Below are positions 34,231-47,903 of a stretch of 64,000 bases of DNA, piece by piece (the stretch's first letter is position 1; every line of letters begins with the position of its first letter). A program made the translations under genes and the position numbers. Where the stretch lies: assembly GCA_028671895.1 (NCBI GenBank), contig CM053810.1, positions 66,713,501-66,777,500 on the forward strand, given 5' to 3'. This DNA comes from Oenanthe sinensis (lineage: Eukaryota > Streptophyta > Magnoliopsida > Apiales > Apiaceae). Below the pieces are notes generated by a model. The model saw nothing but the letters and a program-made list of their open reading frames with translations, was not told the DNA's origin and did no database searches.

Positions 34231-37200
34231 ATGGCCTCTTCTCGAATATTCTCATGCATTATTACCTTATCCTTTATATTATTTTCATTGTCTGCCGTGG
34301 CTCACTCATCTACTATCGGTGTCCAACACATATCCGGCCTTGTTCAAGTTCAGGACAGTGAGCGAGCTTCTCCTTCTGTACAACTCGCTGCTGTTCGTGC
34401 TGTTGTTGATCGTGTCTTCCCTTGTCTCTCTTCTAGCTTCGCTTTTCAAATCATCTCCAAGGTATTATTATCATTCTCTCTACAATTCTGTCAATATTTA
34501 TGTAGTAGCTGTTTTTACACCTAAGTTTGTAGTCCTTGGAAAACTCTTGTAATTTTACTTTTGTTTTGTGTAGGAACGATGTGGTGGCCAATCTTGCTTC
34601 ACCTTGAGTAACCATCCTTCTTTCAACATACGCGCAACTCCTGCAATTTTGTATGTCCTACTTTTACATTTATGTGCTATGGCATTCTTTTCGAGCTCCA
34701 ACTGTTAGTTTATTTACTTACGAGTAATGCTACAGGTCCTCGTACATTTGCCCGGCCATGACATGTTTTTTCAATTAGTTGCTTCTATATTGCCTCAATT
34801 GTGATTTGTGAAGTAATATCTCTTCATTTCTTTTAGTTACAATAATTTAGTACTTTGATGATAATGTACTATGTTTGTTGATCCACTCGATCTTATTATA
34901 TTTTCCCCCTTCTAAACTCTGTCAAATGAGATGTAAAGAATTCTACACTTTGGTCTTTCTTGGTGTGATCGATAGTAAATCAGTCAGGTGAAGTGTATAA
35001 AATTATGTAACATTCTTCCGTATTCACTCTTGCAGATTTGGCAACCTGTAATATTTTTTAGGTTTGCTACCAAAATTTGTTTTGCAAAAAGACGTATGAA
35101 ATATTATTAGTACAAAAAACATAATCCTTCCTAATCTACATACATTTTGCTTCTCTGTTCTTATAGAATAGGTGGGTTTACGGGGGTAGAGCTATTATCT
35201 GGTTTGCATTGGTACTTGAAGTACTGGTGTGGAGCACATATATCATGGGACAAAACTGGTGGTATTCAACTAGCTTCAGTACCAAATACAGGCTCTCTAC
35301 CTCGTATTCAGGATGCTGGAATATTGATAAAGAGACCTGTCCCTTGGAATTATTATCAGAACGCTGTTACATCTAGCTGTAAGCTCAGTCTATATTTTAT
35401 CTTAGTATGGTTATAGAACATGTTATATGATAGTTTAGATTTGTGCTTAGAAGTTTAATTCACCCGAAGTCTAATGTCTTCTTATTTACCTGGAAGATTC
35501 GTTTGCTTGGTGGGACTGGGAAAGATGGGAAAAGGAGATCGACTGGATGGCTCTACAGGGTATTAACTTGCCATTAGCGTTTACCGGGCAAGAGGCTATT
35601 TGGCAGAAAGTTTTCCAGGTTATCATTTATATTTGTTTTTATTTTGCGCTCATTCGCATATTAGCTTAGTCTCAATTATCTTACTTTTACTCTGTACTTA
35701 ATTCATAGCATGCTAAAAGGCACAGCTGAATTGAATGTAGTTACTAAAATTAAAAAAACATTTTTAGAAGTTGATACGTCCTTTAACCATATTCATTCCC
35801 TGTAATTTGTTTCTTATAAAATCACAATGATTTTCTAAAAGCCCCAATTCCTTTGTGATGCACTAAAACAACCAAGGGGTAGCCCTTCTGTAAGTACTAT
35901 ACAAAAAGTCAGACAGCTGGTGCCATTTTAGACTAGGTCAAATTATGTTAATTGAAACTTGAATCTGGAAAGATTTTGTGATCGCAAACTTACAAGCTAA
36001 AACTTATATCATTATATTGTATTATGATAGAAGAGCTTTAATTTTGAACTCGTGTTATGTAATTGAATCAAGAAGTGCTTGTTCTCCTTTCGCAGAATTT
36101 CAATATAACTGGTTCCGAATTGGATGATTTTTTCGGAGGCCCAGCTTTCCTAGCATGGTCACGTATGGGCAATCTACATAGGTTAGATTATTGGCTTTTG
36201 CAATTTTATTTATAATCTACTTTGATCACATGCTTAATTTGACACCTACGTAGTTACGATTATAGCCTATAGGTAACAATTTTAATGGAAAGATGTCAAG
36301 AGAAGCAAAAAGTACCCATAGGCCATATCTCCTTATTAATACTGTCCAAGCAACCATTCATACCCGAGGAACAACCTCTTTAAACAATGATCATCATACA
36401 GCTTCTTAATTTGATAATTACATTGCAGTATATTTTTTAGTTCCAACTTATTTATTTATTTTTTCCATCTGAGTTTAAGTTGGATGTATAAGAAGCATAA
36501 AAGTATCAAACAAGCACGAAGATAAATTTCTAGCTTAGTTAAGCGCTGTCAAAATCAAGGGATATGAAGTATTTACTAGTAAACTGTCCCTATGCTGGCA
36601 GACTAAATCAAAACTCTTTATTTAGTTTTGCTTTAATTTTCAATCTGCAGATGGGGTGGTCCATTACCACAAAGCTGGTTGGATCAGCAACTTACAATGC
36701 AGAAGAAAATTTTGGCGAGAATGTATGAACTTGGGATGACTCCAGGTATCATCAACTGTATACAAGATCATATCTGTTTCATTATCCAGTATTCGTATGT
36801 TTTTTGTGACTTTTGTTCAGTATGTTGAGTGAATGTCAGATTCATTTTCTTATGATGGATGATTGTTCTGCGCAGACTAGTTTTTTACAGTAAATATAGG
36901 ATGTTAGTTGAGTTTTTGCTTGTTTTGCCATTTTTTGAAGTTTAAACATGGTTTACTTCAGGATACAGTATCCACTTTTGCTACTCTTTGTTCTCTACAA
37001 ATTATAAATTTTAGAAAATTCTTTTGTATACCCTCAGAGGGATTTGTTAACCAATTTATATGCTCTTGTTGTATGTGGAGTGCTCCTGTTAATATTGATG
37101 TTTCTTTTCCAGTGCTTCCAGCCTTTTCTGGAAATGTTCCTGCAGCATTGAAAAGTGTATTTCCCTCTGCAAAGATAGAACGTTTGGGAAATTGGTAAGT

Positions 37201-40200
37201 CTATCTTTTTTTCTGTTTGTTTATTTGATATTGAACTCATTTCACTACATATTTTACCCCAAGTAGTTGACTGCTGCTGCAAATGAAGTACATAAAACAG
37301 AAGAATACCAAATTAAGCAGAACAGATCAAACCAAAGGGAAAAAAGAGCAGTATAGCATGCAGTGGTATCTAAATTCTGGATTATTAATTTGCCTTATGA
37401 TTTGATTTCAACTAGAGCATTATTGATACTTCTTTGCTTGCTATTTGTAATAGAATATATCCGTTAACAAGTACGTACTACTGTGCGTTTGTCATGGAAA
37501 TTTCAAATTTGTATTCGTTACACTCATGTCCACTTTTATTCTTAAGCAATTCATCTGGTGTTTCTAGCTAGAGAAAAACGACGCTGATTAATTAAATTCT
37601 TTAGTGTGTGATTTGCTCTTGTTGAATTGTGTAACTTTCTTTATCAACATTAAGGTTTACTGTTGGGAGTGATCCTAGATGGTGCTGCACTTATCTTCTT
37701 GATGCAACTGATCCTCTGTTCATTGAAATTGGAAAAGCATTTATTAGGCAACAATTGAAAGGTGTGTACGTCCGAGGCTTTTTATAGTGAATGAATTTTT
37801 AGGTAGTCATGCAGCGGTAGTCATTATGTGAAAATGGTATTTCCACCCCTGATATTTGAATTTACCTCTTTGCTCAGAGTATGGAAGGAGTGGTCATATA
37901 TACAACTGGTAATTCATTTTTTCCTGCTATCAAAATATTTCTCGTGCTTTCACTTGAGTATGCTTTTTTTCTTTGTACAAATAGTACTATAGTAGCAAGT
38001 AGCTTAGCTTAATAAAATGTATGAAACAAACTATTTTATCAAGGGGAAATTAAATCGATGACTAAACATCTTTACGAATTACTACCTACATGGTTACATA
38101 TTATACATTGCTAAACATCTAACTGAATCTGCAGTGATACTTTTGATGAAAACACTCCCCCGGTAGATGAACCAGAGTACATATCTTCACTAGGTGCAGC
38201 AATTTTCAAGGGAATGCAAAGTGGAGATGAGGAAGCTGTTTGGTTGATGCAGGTCAATATTTTCAATCTAATAACATATACTAGTACATATTACTTAAGT
38301 GGTCTTGGTCTATCCGAAGGAGAGATCTATATAATAAAAAGTTATGCACGTGTAAAATAACATCAAAGTAACATGTGCAAAAGATTATATTAATATTGAT
38401 ACTATAGGGTTTGTGCTTATATATATGTGTACAGAATAACAGAGATCACAATATTGGGATTATTGATATTTTCTATTTCTAAAGATCTCTGTTAATTTAT
38501 TTACCATAGCTCTAGGTTTTGTTTCTTATTTCTTTATTCTGTAAATGATGTATTTTTCTTTTACAGGGATGGCTTTTTTCTTATGACCCATTCTGGAGGC
38601 CTCCACAAATGAAGGTCTTATCCTTGCATTTATAATTTGCTCTGTGTTTATCTTTTAAACTATCCAGATGCATATTTTCAATCATGTAATCATATTGTAA
38701 TTATTCTGTTTTCTTTGAGATTTTAATCTATACATAATCATCTGTTGCAATTGAATATGCATTTTTCAGGCGCTTCTTCATTCTGTTCCAGTAGGAAAGA
38801 TGATTGTCCTTGACTTGTTTGCCGAAGTGTTACCGATATGGACCACTTCAGAGCAGTTTTATGGTGTTCCTTACATATGGTAAGTTCAAGCTCGTTCATA
38901 CATATCAGCTTTTCATACTTCAGAGTTCAGAACATGAATAACAACTTAATGCTATATTGTTTTATTGTTGAGATGATAGATAACAGTTTATTCCAGTATA
39001 TGCATGTCTTTTGGTTACCTGACTTTGTAATTGAAGGTCTCTGGGTATATAAGATTGCACAATTACCATTTCTCTTACATCCTGGAAATCTTTTTTTAAT
39101 TATTGAATATTTGCAACTCTGTATGATCAACAAAATCGAATTACTAAACTGTGTAAAACTTGGTTCATTGAGCTCTCTATTATATTTTGCTTATCACATT
39201 CAGTTGGTTTACTACTCAGGTGTATGCTACACAACTTTGCTGCAAATGTTGAAATGTATGGGGTGTTGGATGCTATAGGATCTGGACCTGTTGAAGCTCG
39301 TATGAGTAAAAACTCAACAATGGCAAGTTTGTTGACCAAACTTTATTAAAGCTTTCTAACTAGCTACGTCATTATTGTTAAACTTAAGCCAAGATACTAT
39401 TATAGTGGATAAGCCAAGATACTTTTAAAGTGGTATCCTTTTTATTAAATTTATTTTGAATATTAAGATTTGCACAGGACACTCTTAGATAAAACGTATG
39501 TGCGTATAAACTCAACAAAAGTCTTGTATCACAACTTGCTTAGAGTAAGCAACTCTGAAAAATGTATATTTTGGGGGGCGAGAGAAGGAAATTTCAGTTT
39601 ACAATTGATTGTCCTCAGGTTACCTATTTTGTAGTAATTTCACTCTCTTTCACCTATGCACAGTTACAATAAGCTGGTCAAACAAAAACAGCCTAGTATA
39701 TGATAGTCGTCAATGTCGATTAACAAATATTTCATATTCATATCCTAATTTATCTCCTACAGTACTTGTTAAATGTTCATGTTTTTATGATTATACTCTA
39801 ATCTGCATTACCCAGGTTGGTGTTGGAATGTCAATGGAAGGTATTGAACAGAATCCTATAGTTTATGATCTTATGTCCGAGATGGCATTTCAACATAAAA
39901 CAATTGATGTCGAGGTACTACAATTTCACATTCTTTGTCGCAGTACATGTTCACATTTTTCTTTTTAGATGTTAGGTAGAGACATGATAAAGTATTACAT
40001 ACGATCTACTTTGGACTAGAAGTACTTCAATGTTCAGGTAGAAGTAGAATAATAAGAGGGTGATTTTGCTAGTATATATAGTATATGTGCTCAAGAATCA
40101 GTCTTTGGCGCACGGTGCACCCACCCCCGCTAAAATCATCTCTTTAAGCAGCATATGCTTACACCGAATGAATGATAAATATTAACTCTGTTTCAATAAC

Positions 40201-42373
40201 ACCATGGAACCTTCTAACATTTGATTTAATATAAAACAAGATAGCAAAAATAACCAGAAGCCCGCACTCCCATTGTATGAGTAAAGGCACTCTGTTAATA
40301 TGCATGCAAGAAATTCAGTCCATTGATTGCTTTAAATTTTACTTGATTCCAGCAAAACGGTATGGGTTAAGACTTAGGAGTCGAACAATTCCTAGCCAAC
40401 AAAATGCACTTTGCTAATAATACTGAAAAAGCCAACTGCCTTCACATGTCACTGCAATGCTTGAATTTTTTATACTTATGAATTGCAGCAAATCAGAAAG
40501 ATAATCTTCAATGACAAGTACTCTTTTTGGCATGTTCCATTATTTCTCCAACCTTATTTTTACTGCATCAACAAAACAATCTTGGGTTAAAGTGGCCAAA
40601 ATCTGGTCATGCTAAATTTCCTTGTTTCCTTACAGACGTGGGTTAACCTATACTCAAAAAGGCGGTATGGAAAATTTGTTCAAACGATGCAAGATGCCTG
40701 GAATATATTATATCACACAATTTACAATTGTACAGATGGTGCTTATGTAAGTATATTATCATTTATTTTTTAATGTACGAAAATCTTGCATTTTTATTCT
40801 CTAGCAAGGAGTAGGGCCAACATTTGCTATATATAGTTTCAACTTGCATGGCACAAATTTATAAAATTTAAGTTGGGTGCCACCATGAGAAGTGCCTAAT
40901 GTCAGATTACCAACCTTCACTTATGTGTATCTTAAATGAGATCACAAATTTAAACATTTCAATCGACCTAATAATTGTCATCTAGATAAGCTATCCTGAA
41001 TAATTTTCAGCTGAAATATGCTACTACTGCTCATTAACTAAGTAGAATGCAACTAGTCTAAAGGGATTTCTGCATCAGACTCATTGACTAAAAATATGAA
41101 AGATGGTAGTGTAATATGTTTTTAAACTCAGGTTTGATAATGGCATGTATCCTCAAGATAAGAAATTTACTTCGGGACAGCATAAATATGACGTGATTGC
41201 CTTGCCTATTGCTGTATCAAGTCACAGTCAGGAAGATGTAGTAGATGCCTTAATAACTATCTCTTTATTTTGGCTCAATCCATAACTTTTCTGAAACAGG
41301 ATAAAAACAGGGATGTCATCGTGGCATTCCCGGATGTTGATCCATCCTTCATATCGATATCTCAACTGTTCACACCCAAACATCACAAGCATAGCATGCC
41401 ATTATCAAGGAGGGATTCTTTGAAAGATTTAACTGATTCTTTTGACCAACCTCATCTCTGGTATTCAACTTCAGAAGTTATACGTGCTCTAGAACTTTTT
41501 ATTAAGAGTGGGCCTACACTATCAGGAAGTAACACCTACAGGTTTGTTTTCCTTTTGTTTTGAATCACCTCTGGATATATGATCTCAGTGCATGATGTAT
41601 TTCTTGCATCCTTTAGATATGACCTTGTTGACCTGACAAGACAAGCTTTGGCAAAGTATGCAAACCAACTGTTTTTAGAGATCATAGAATCTTATAAATT
41701 AAAAGATGTAGACACACTTGGATTTCTCAGCCAGAAGTTTCTTGAGCTTGTTTATGATATGGACACACTTTTAGCTTGCCATGAGGGATTTCTACTAGGC
41801 CCATGGTTGGAGAGTGCAAAACAACTCGCCCAAGACAGAGAACAAGAAAAGAAGGTAAGAAACATCAATCTTGTGAGCAAATATATTCGCACAATCACAC
41901 CTGGACAGTCATTGACGTGACCACATTAACAGTTTGAGTGGAATGCAAGAACTCAAATAACCATGTGGTTCGATAACACAGAGGAAGAAGCCAGCCTACT
42001 TCGCGACTATGGTATGTGCAAAGCTCCCTTTAATTTAAGGGTGTAACATCACACCTAGTTCATTCAATCTGTTGTAAATGATATTTCTTACTTTTCCGTT
42101 ACTGATTCTCTAGGAAACAAGTACTGGAATGGACTTTTACGAGATTATTATGGCCCAAGAGCAGCAATCTATTTTAAATATCTGCAAGAGAGTTTGCAGA
42201 AAGGTTCTGGTTTTGATTTAAAGAGTTGGAGGCGGGAATGGGTGAAGCTCACAAATGATTGGCAAAAGAGTCGAAAAATGTTCCCTGTTAACGCCATCGG
42301 TAATGCCCTCAACACATCTAGTTGGCTTTATGACAAATACTTGCGCGATGCTGAAACGTACTCCGATCATTAA
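34231..42373 (+). CDS. NAGLU: Alpha-N-acetylglucosaminidase (GH89) with a one-base frameshift in exon 4
   Basis: Vacuolar/secreted glycoside hydrolase family 89 enzyme that removes terminal alpha-N-acetylglucosamine. Nineteen exons: 34231-34461, 34574-34650, 35167-35378, 35497-35619, 36096-36181, 36651-36745, 37113-37194, 37655-37761, 37878-37908, 38135-38252, 38567-38614, 38770-38879, 39220-39322, 39816-39914, 40636-40746, 41300-41541, 41617-41854, 41933-42011, 42114-42373. With the extra T ignored it would be 816 residues, the family length. Signal peptide about 1-26. Landmarks: GLHWYLKYWC, WWDWERWEKEIDWMALQGIN, DDFFGGPAFLAW, WGGPLPQSW, DTFDEN (likely catalytic Glu), MEGIEQNP. The run of four T at 35580-35583 shifts the frame; as written, translation stops at TGA 36125-36127 after about 224 residues. 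The intron after 39322 starts GC. All other exons are clean, which suggests a recent lesion or an assembly error. Confidence 0.9.
35580..35583 (+). other. Frameshifting T-run in NAGLU exon 4
   Basis: After GINLPLAF the frame should continue TGQEAIWQKVF. The sequence has four T where three are needed (GCG TTT ACC expected). Both flanking readings are clear and the downstream exon phase agrees only if one T is removed. Confidence 0.9.
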
Positions 42374-42753
42374 GCTGTGCTGGTATTGTGCAAAAAGAGG
42401 TTACAGTGTCCTGTAAACATTAATATAAGTTGCTTTGAGCGACATATGTAAATTCATTATCAATGCTAAAACAGTTTCATCCTTTTTAAATCAAAGAACG
42501 TTACTTGGATGTCCACATAACTTGTCCCTCGAGCTCCAAAAAATTATTACTCCAATTATTTATATGTCAAAAAGGTCAAAACAAAACCAGTAATTAGTTA
42601 CTTTTCTAACTTGTAAACAAAATTAGTCAAAAAGTTAGAAATGCATTAGCATGTCCGCTGAAAAGAGTTGTACGAGTCAACCATCAGGCGTATATATACA
42701 ACTTCCAGCACATTCGCCAATAAAACTCGCAGCCACGCTGGTAGTAGTCAACC

Positions 42754-42794
<41 letters not shown>

Positions 42795-43363
42795 TAGTTA
42801 AAAAAAATAGTATATATATTTTACTCAATCAAAAAAATAATTATTTGTATGTGAAAAGAAAAAAAATTAGTTGATAAGTGAGAAGAGTCACAAAAAAATT
42901 ATGTCTAAATTTGTTATCAAAAAATTAAATTTTTAAGCAAATTTTGATAAAAATAAGTGAAAATTTAAAAAAGCTACCGTAACTTTTTGTTATATCATAT
43001 AATTTTTTTAATATCTTTTATAATTATAGTGAGAAAATAATTTTAGAAGGGCGGCGCGTGTCCGTAAAATCCAACATCTATGAAAATCGACCGATAAGCA
43101 GCCGCCTTTTTTTTAATATTCCAACAGGGGTATCGTTAGCCGTCGAATCTTGACTTGTTGACCATCCAATATACACCTCATTGGTTACGCGTCATGTTGA
43201 AAACACACACACACACACATGTAGTATATATAAATCTCATCTCTGTGGCTATGAACATAATACTATACAATAATATCTTACAAATATATATTATATATAT
43301 AGCTCGAAGCCTGGAAAGTATCAATTACATATAACGCAAGTAAGTATCGATATATCATCAACA
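42374..43363. other. Gap between NAGLU and the small basic protein gene
   Basis: Holds the NAGLU 3' UTR, a long TA microsatellite at 42758-42792, an AC-repeat near 43203-43219 and a TATA-like tatatataaa at about 43224 that may serve the next gene. No other gene seen. Confidence 0.55.
42758..42792. repeat. (TA)n microsatellite
   Basis: About 17 TA units downstream of the NAGLU gene. Shorter TA runs are at 18905-18924 and 56178-56200. Confidence 0.9.
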
Positions 43364-43597
43364 ATGGAGTTGGGAAATAATTACAACAATTCGTATGGAA
43401 CATCATGGGCGGATCAGTGGGACCCATCGCCGGAATATTCATCATCTTCCAAGAAGAAGAGTACCAGTCCAAGTGCAATGGCTTCCAAGGGATTGGACAA
43501 GACAAAGACAGCAGCTTCAACTGGCGCTAAGAAAGTAAAGGGTGGACTCTTGTGGATCAAGGACAAATATCACAAAACCACTCATAAACATAACTAA
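43364..43597 (+). CDS. Small basic plant protein of unknown function (77 residues)
   Basis: Single-exon open frame. The N-terminal half is polar with aromatic residues (MELGNNYNNSYGTSWADQWD) and a Ser-rich stretch; the C-terminal half is strongly basic: KGLDKTKTAASTGAKKVKGG then LLWIKDKYHKTTHKHN. I have a sense that the layout GTSWADQW...KTK.AAS.G.KKVK...WIKDKYHK recurs in short uncharacterised proteins of many plants, but cannot name a family. No signal peptide or membrane segment. A TATA-like element lies at about 43224, and a TA-rich stretch with agctcgaag follows near 43290. The function is unknown; a basic amphipathic tail could bind membrane or nucleic acid, which is only a guess. Confidence 0.7.
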   Translation: MELGNNYNNSYGTSWADQWDPSPEYSSSSKKKSTSPSAMASKGLDKTKTAASTGAKKVKGGLLWIKDKYHKTTHKHN

Positions 43598-45155
43598 TTT
43601 TTTGCATATATATATAAACCATCTTCTTTTCTTTTATTTCTTCAGGACTTCTGGTTCTTGTACATGTGTTTTTTTGTACCTAGAATATCTTATCAGACTT
43701 TTTTAGCTCCAAATTCAGCTGTATAGTTCAATAGTATTTTTTTTTTTTTGGAATGATTAATCACGATTGAACACAAGCAGGCATTTTATTTTAATAAATT
43801 ACTGATAAAACTAAAATACGAACGATATGCTAATTTTAAACAAAAGATTCCACATTTATTCTATAGAAAAGATATACCGTAATGTATAATGCAGGAGGTG
43901 GCGAAGGTACATAGAAGCTACTTAGAATTGTAACTCTCTCATTATGACAAAAACTTCTATATAAATTTTTTATGATGAGAATTTTTAGCCTCTACTAAGA
44001 TAAAAATATATTAATTCATAATTAATTGTTCATTTTTAAACCCCACATTTCAAAATTTTTTAGCTCCGCTGCTACAATGGTAAATAGAGCAAAGAAGGAA
44101 TTAGCAAAAATAAATAAAATAAATAAATAATTTGGGCTTTAGTTCAATCGTGGCCCAATTCGCGACAGTCCGCCGTTCAGAGACCTTGGACTTGGAGGCT
44201 TGTGCCTTTGCCAATGAGCTGCCAGACCTCGTTTGGTTTATTCAAATAAATCAATTAAAAAAGTATATAAAATTTCTAACTTATAAATTATTTATTACAA
44301 AAAACAAACAGACCGTAACATTATACGATTATCTATACTATATTATTAAAACCGAAAGGTTAAAGATTTGGTAGTCCATGGTCGGAGCATCCTATTTCAA
44401 TTAAACAACTATTTTCTAATAATTTTTAAACATTATTCTCTTAATTAAAACACATATATCATTTTAATCTCTTAATTAAAATACATATCTAAACAAAATA
44501 CTTAAACATTATCATATTAATAATTATTTAATTATTGAGTTTCTCATAACTAAAATATATCTCTATAAAAAATAAAGAAACATTATTATATTAAAATATC
44601 TATACTATATTATTAAAAACGAAAAATTAAAAGTTTGGTAGTCTTGGTCGGTATTTGGGCCAGATAGTTATTATTGAACCTAATTTTTAAACACTAATCT
44701 CCTAATTAATATACATTTCACGTTAATCTCCTAAATAAAATATATTTCTAAACAAAACACACAAATATTATTCTATTAAAATACAAATAAAGTATATGAA
44801 AATTTATATAAAATATATATGTATAATATTAAATAAAATTTAAATTATTATTATAAAAATATATTCAAATTATATATAAAAAATATTAAAATAATTCGAT
44901 CATCGTGCGAGTACAAGCTAGTTATGATTTATGCATCAACAATTGAAAATTTAAGAAGAGAGTAAAAAATTAAATAAAAAAAATACGCGCCGCTACATTG
45001 TTTTTTGAATTCTTGAAAACTGTTAAACAGTAAACTCTCTCTCACACACACACATGATGTGAAAGTGTAGACTGTCTAAACATACACACAACTTTACATA
45101 CATGTAATTTGAACCAGAGTATAAACAACAAGTATAAGAAGAGAGTTGATTAATA
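43598..45155. other. Gap before APC8, with Helitron-like ends
   Basis: AT-rich. Contains the Helitron-like segments at 44332-44922 and the APC8 promoter and leader. A short (CA/CT) run is at about 45040-45053. No gene seen. Confidence 0.5.
44332..44922 (+). mobile_element. Helitron-like element(s), two 5' ends and one 3' end
   Basis: Two Helitron-type starts, TCTATACTATATTATTAAAA, occur at 44332 and 44599, each preceded by A and followed by the landmark ttggtagtc. A CTAGT end is at 44918-44922, followed by T, as expected for insertion between A and T. No Rep/helicase coding. The first copy appears truncated by, or tandem with, the second. Confidence 0.5.
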
Positions 45156-47903
45156 ATGGGTACAAAAGAGAGTTGTAGAACGGAGCTCCGAATTGCAATC
45201 CGTCATCTCAGCGATCGTTGTCTCTATTCTGCCTCCAAATGGTACCTAATTTCATAAACCCTAATTTTAAATTCTTATTTTTTTCATAATTGCATAACAT
45301 TAATATCCATGTTTTATGAATACCCATTTAGTAAAGATACAATCTTGATGTTATTTAAACAAATCTTGAAATATACTTGTTTACAGGGCAGCTGAACAGT
45401 TGATGGGGATTGAGATTGACCCATCAAAGTACACCCCATCTCACACTAGATTTCAGAGAGGAAGTTCCAGCATTCGTAGACGGTACCGGACTAATGAATC
45501 AACTTCCACTCCTGCTGCTGGCATTTCTTATATTTCTACTCCGGTCCCGGATGAAGACAATGAAGAGATGGACAATGATTTTTACCTTCTGGCCAAATCG
45601 TATTTTGATTGTAGGGAGTATAGACGTGCTGCTCATATGCTTCGTGACCAGACTGGCAAGAAAGCATTTTTCTTGCGCTGTTATGCTCTTTACTTGGTTT
45701 GTTACCACTCCTTTATATATGTTTGCTATTTGTTTGTTGATTTGATTGAGTAAATATCTTGAGGATTGAATTATGTTTTATTTTTGTATCTTTTTTCTTA
45801 ATGCTCGTGACTGGATAACGCGGCAGCTTTAAAGGATTCCTTTCGTTTCTTCTTTAGGAATATATATTATAAAAGATTCAAATCGTTACTGTCAAGTGAA
45901 TATGAGATTGTGCCTGTCCACAGTTTACCTTGGAAGCATAATGCCCATAGATATTGTGGTTACATTTCACTAATATTAAATAGATTATATTTTTGTGTTA
46001 GTTGACGAGCCAAGTGAATAGAATTGTGAACTGCACAACTTGCATTTTGCCTATGAATTTCGTGTATACTATTTGTTGTTTCTATCCTTACAATGCAATT
46101 TTTTTGTGAATATTATTCATTTTTATAAATTGATAAATTAGTCATAAATGCACAATCTCCAAAAACACGTGCTGATTAGAAGAGTTTGTATATAATTAGT
46201 TATGTGTATCTTCCAAGTCCAAGCTTAACCGCCAATGTGTATTGTATTTAACTAGCGTGTATAAATATTAGTGAGGATGGTAAATGTGATTGATCAATGT
46301 CATAGTTCTGATGGAATGTGAAAGAGCTTACGCAAATTAGACTCTGTTGAACTGTCAATAACAAAGTCATGAAAGATAATAATATTGGCAGACAAAGCAC
46401 TGAATGTAATTGGTATGTGTTCCTATTCGTTGTGTAGGCTGGAGAAAAGAGAAAAGAAGAAGAAATTATTGAGCTCGAAGGACCCCTAGGAAAAAGTGAA
46501 GCTTTGAACCTGGAACTCGTTTCACTTGAGAGGGAGTTGTCCGTGCTTCAGAAAAATGGTACAATTGATTCCTTTGGACTGTACCTGTATGGTCTTGTTC
46601 TAAAAGAAAAAGGCAATGATAATCTTGCATGTACGGTACTTGTGGAGTCTGTAAATAGCTACCCGTGGAACTGGAATGCTTGGTCCGAGCTGCAGAGTTT
46701 ATGCACTACAGCTGATACATTGAACAGTCTTAATCTCAGCAACCATTGGATGAAAGACTTCTTTCTTGCCAGTGCATACCATGAACTCCGAATGCACAAT
46801 GAATCCCTGGCAAAATACGAGTATTTGCAAGGAACTTTCGGCTCTAGCAACTACATTCATGCTCAAATTGCTAAAGCCCAGTACAATTTGAGGGAATTTG
46901 AACAAGTAGAAGTCATATTTGAAGAACTTTTAAGAAATGACCCTTATCGAGTTGAAGATATGGATATGTATTCTAATGTGCTGTATGCAAAAGAGTGCTA
47001 TTCGGCTCTAAGTTATCTTGCCCACAGAGTATTTATGACAGATAAATACAGGCCTGAATCATGCTGCATTATTGGTAATTACTACAGTTTGAAAGGGCAG
47101 CATGAGAAGTCAGTCATGTATTTCAGGAGAGCACTAAAATTGAATAAAAAATATTTATCGGCTTGGACACTTATGGGACATGAGTATGTTGAGATGAAAA
47201 ACACTCCTGCTGCTGTTGATGCATATCGGAGAGCTGTAGATATCAATCCATGTGATTATCGAGCATGGTACGGATTAGGACAAGCATATGAAATGATGGG
47301 GATGCCGTTTTATGCCCTTCATTATTTTAGAAAATCAGTATTTTTGCAGCCTAATGATTCTAGGTTGTGGATTGCCATGGCTCAGTGTTACGAAACAGAA
47401 CAGCTTAATATGATTGAGGAGGCTATAAAGTGTTACAGGAGGGCGGCAAACTGTAATGACAGGGAAGCAATTGCTCTTCACCAGCTAGCAAAGTTGCACA
47501 AGGAGCTGGGGTGTTTTGAAGAGGCAGCATCCTACTACAGAAAGGATTTGGAGAGGATGGAAGACGAAGAAAGGGAAGGACCAAACATGGTAGAAGCTTT
47601 GTTGTTTCTTGGTCAGCATTGCAAAGATAAAAAGAGATTTGAAGAAGCATCAATGTATTGTACCCGTCTACTTGACTATACTGGCCCTGTAAGTTGCATC
47701 ACCTTTCTTTCTAGATACATTAGTTGCAAGTCCGACCTTTTACTTGGCATCCCTGCATGTTTGTTACAAAATCTTATATTAATCTAGTGCTTTTACTTGG
47801 AATACTATTGCAGGAGAAGGAACAAGCAAAGAGTTTACTGCGAGGAATAAGATTGGAACAATCTGGTTTACCTGATATGGATGTTGAGAAATTTCCTCAA
47901 TAA
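45156..47903 (+). CDS. APC8: Anaphase-promoting complex subunit 8 (CDC23)
   Basis: TPR scaffold subunit of the APC/C ubiquitin ligase, which destroys cyclins and securin at mitosis. Four exons: 45156-45241, 45387-45696, 46438-47688, 47814-47903; phases agree; 578 residues, the length expected in plants. Start ATG gives MGTKESCRTELRIAIRHLSD. The N-terminal helical part contains CLYSASKWAAEQLMGI and FYLLAKSYFDCREYRRAAHM. Exon 3 holds a run of TPRs, e.g. YYSLKGQHEKSVMYFRRAL, YVEMKNTPAAVDAYRRAVDI, YRAWYGLGQAYEMMGMPFYA, and LAKLHKELGCFEEAASYYRK. The end is GLPDMDVEKFPQ. No breaks. The 741 bp intron 2 is otherwise empty. Neighbours are unrelated. Confidence 0.95.

Noticed and set aside
38838..39278. 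146-codon open frame in the NAGLU region
   Set aside because: It starts in a different frame inside exon 12 and reads mostly through an intron.
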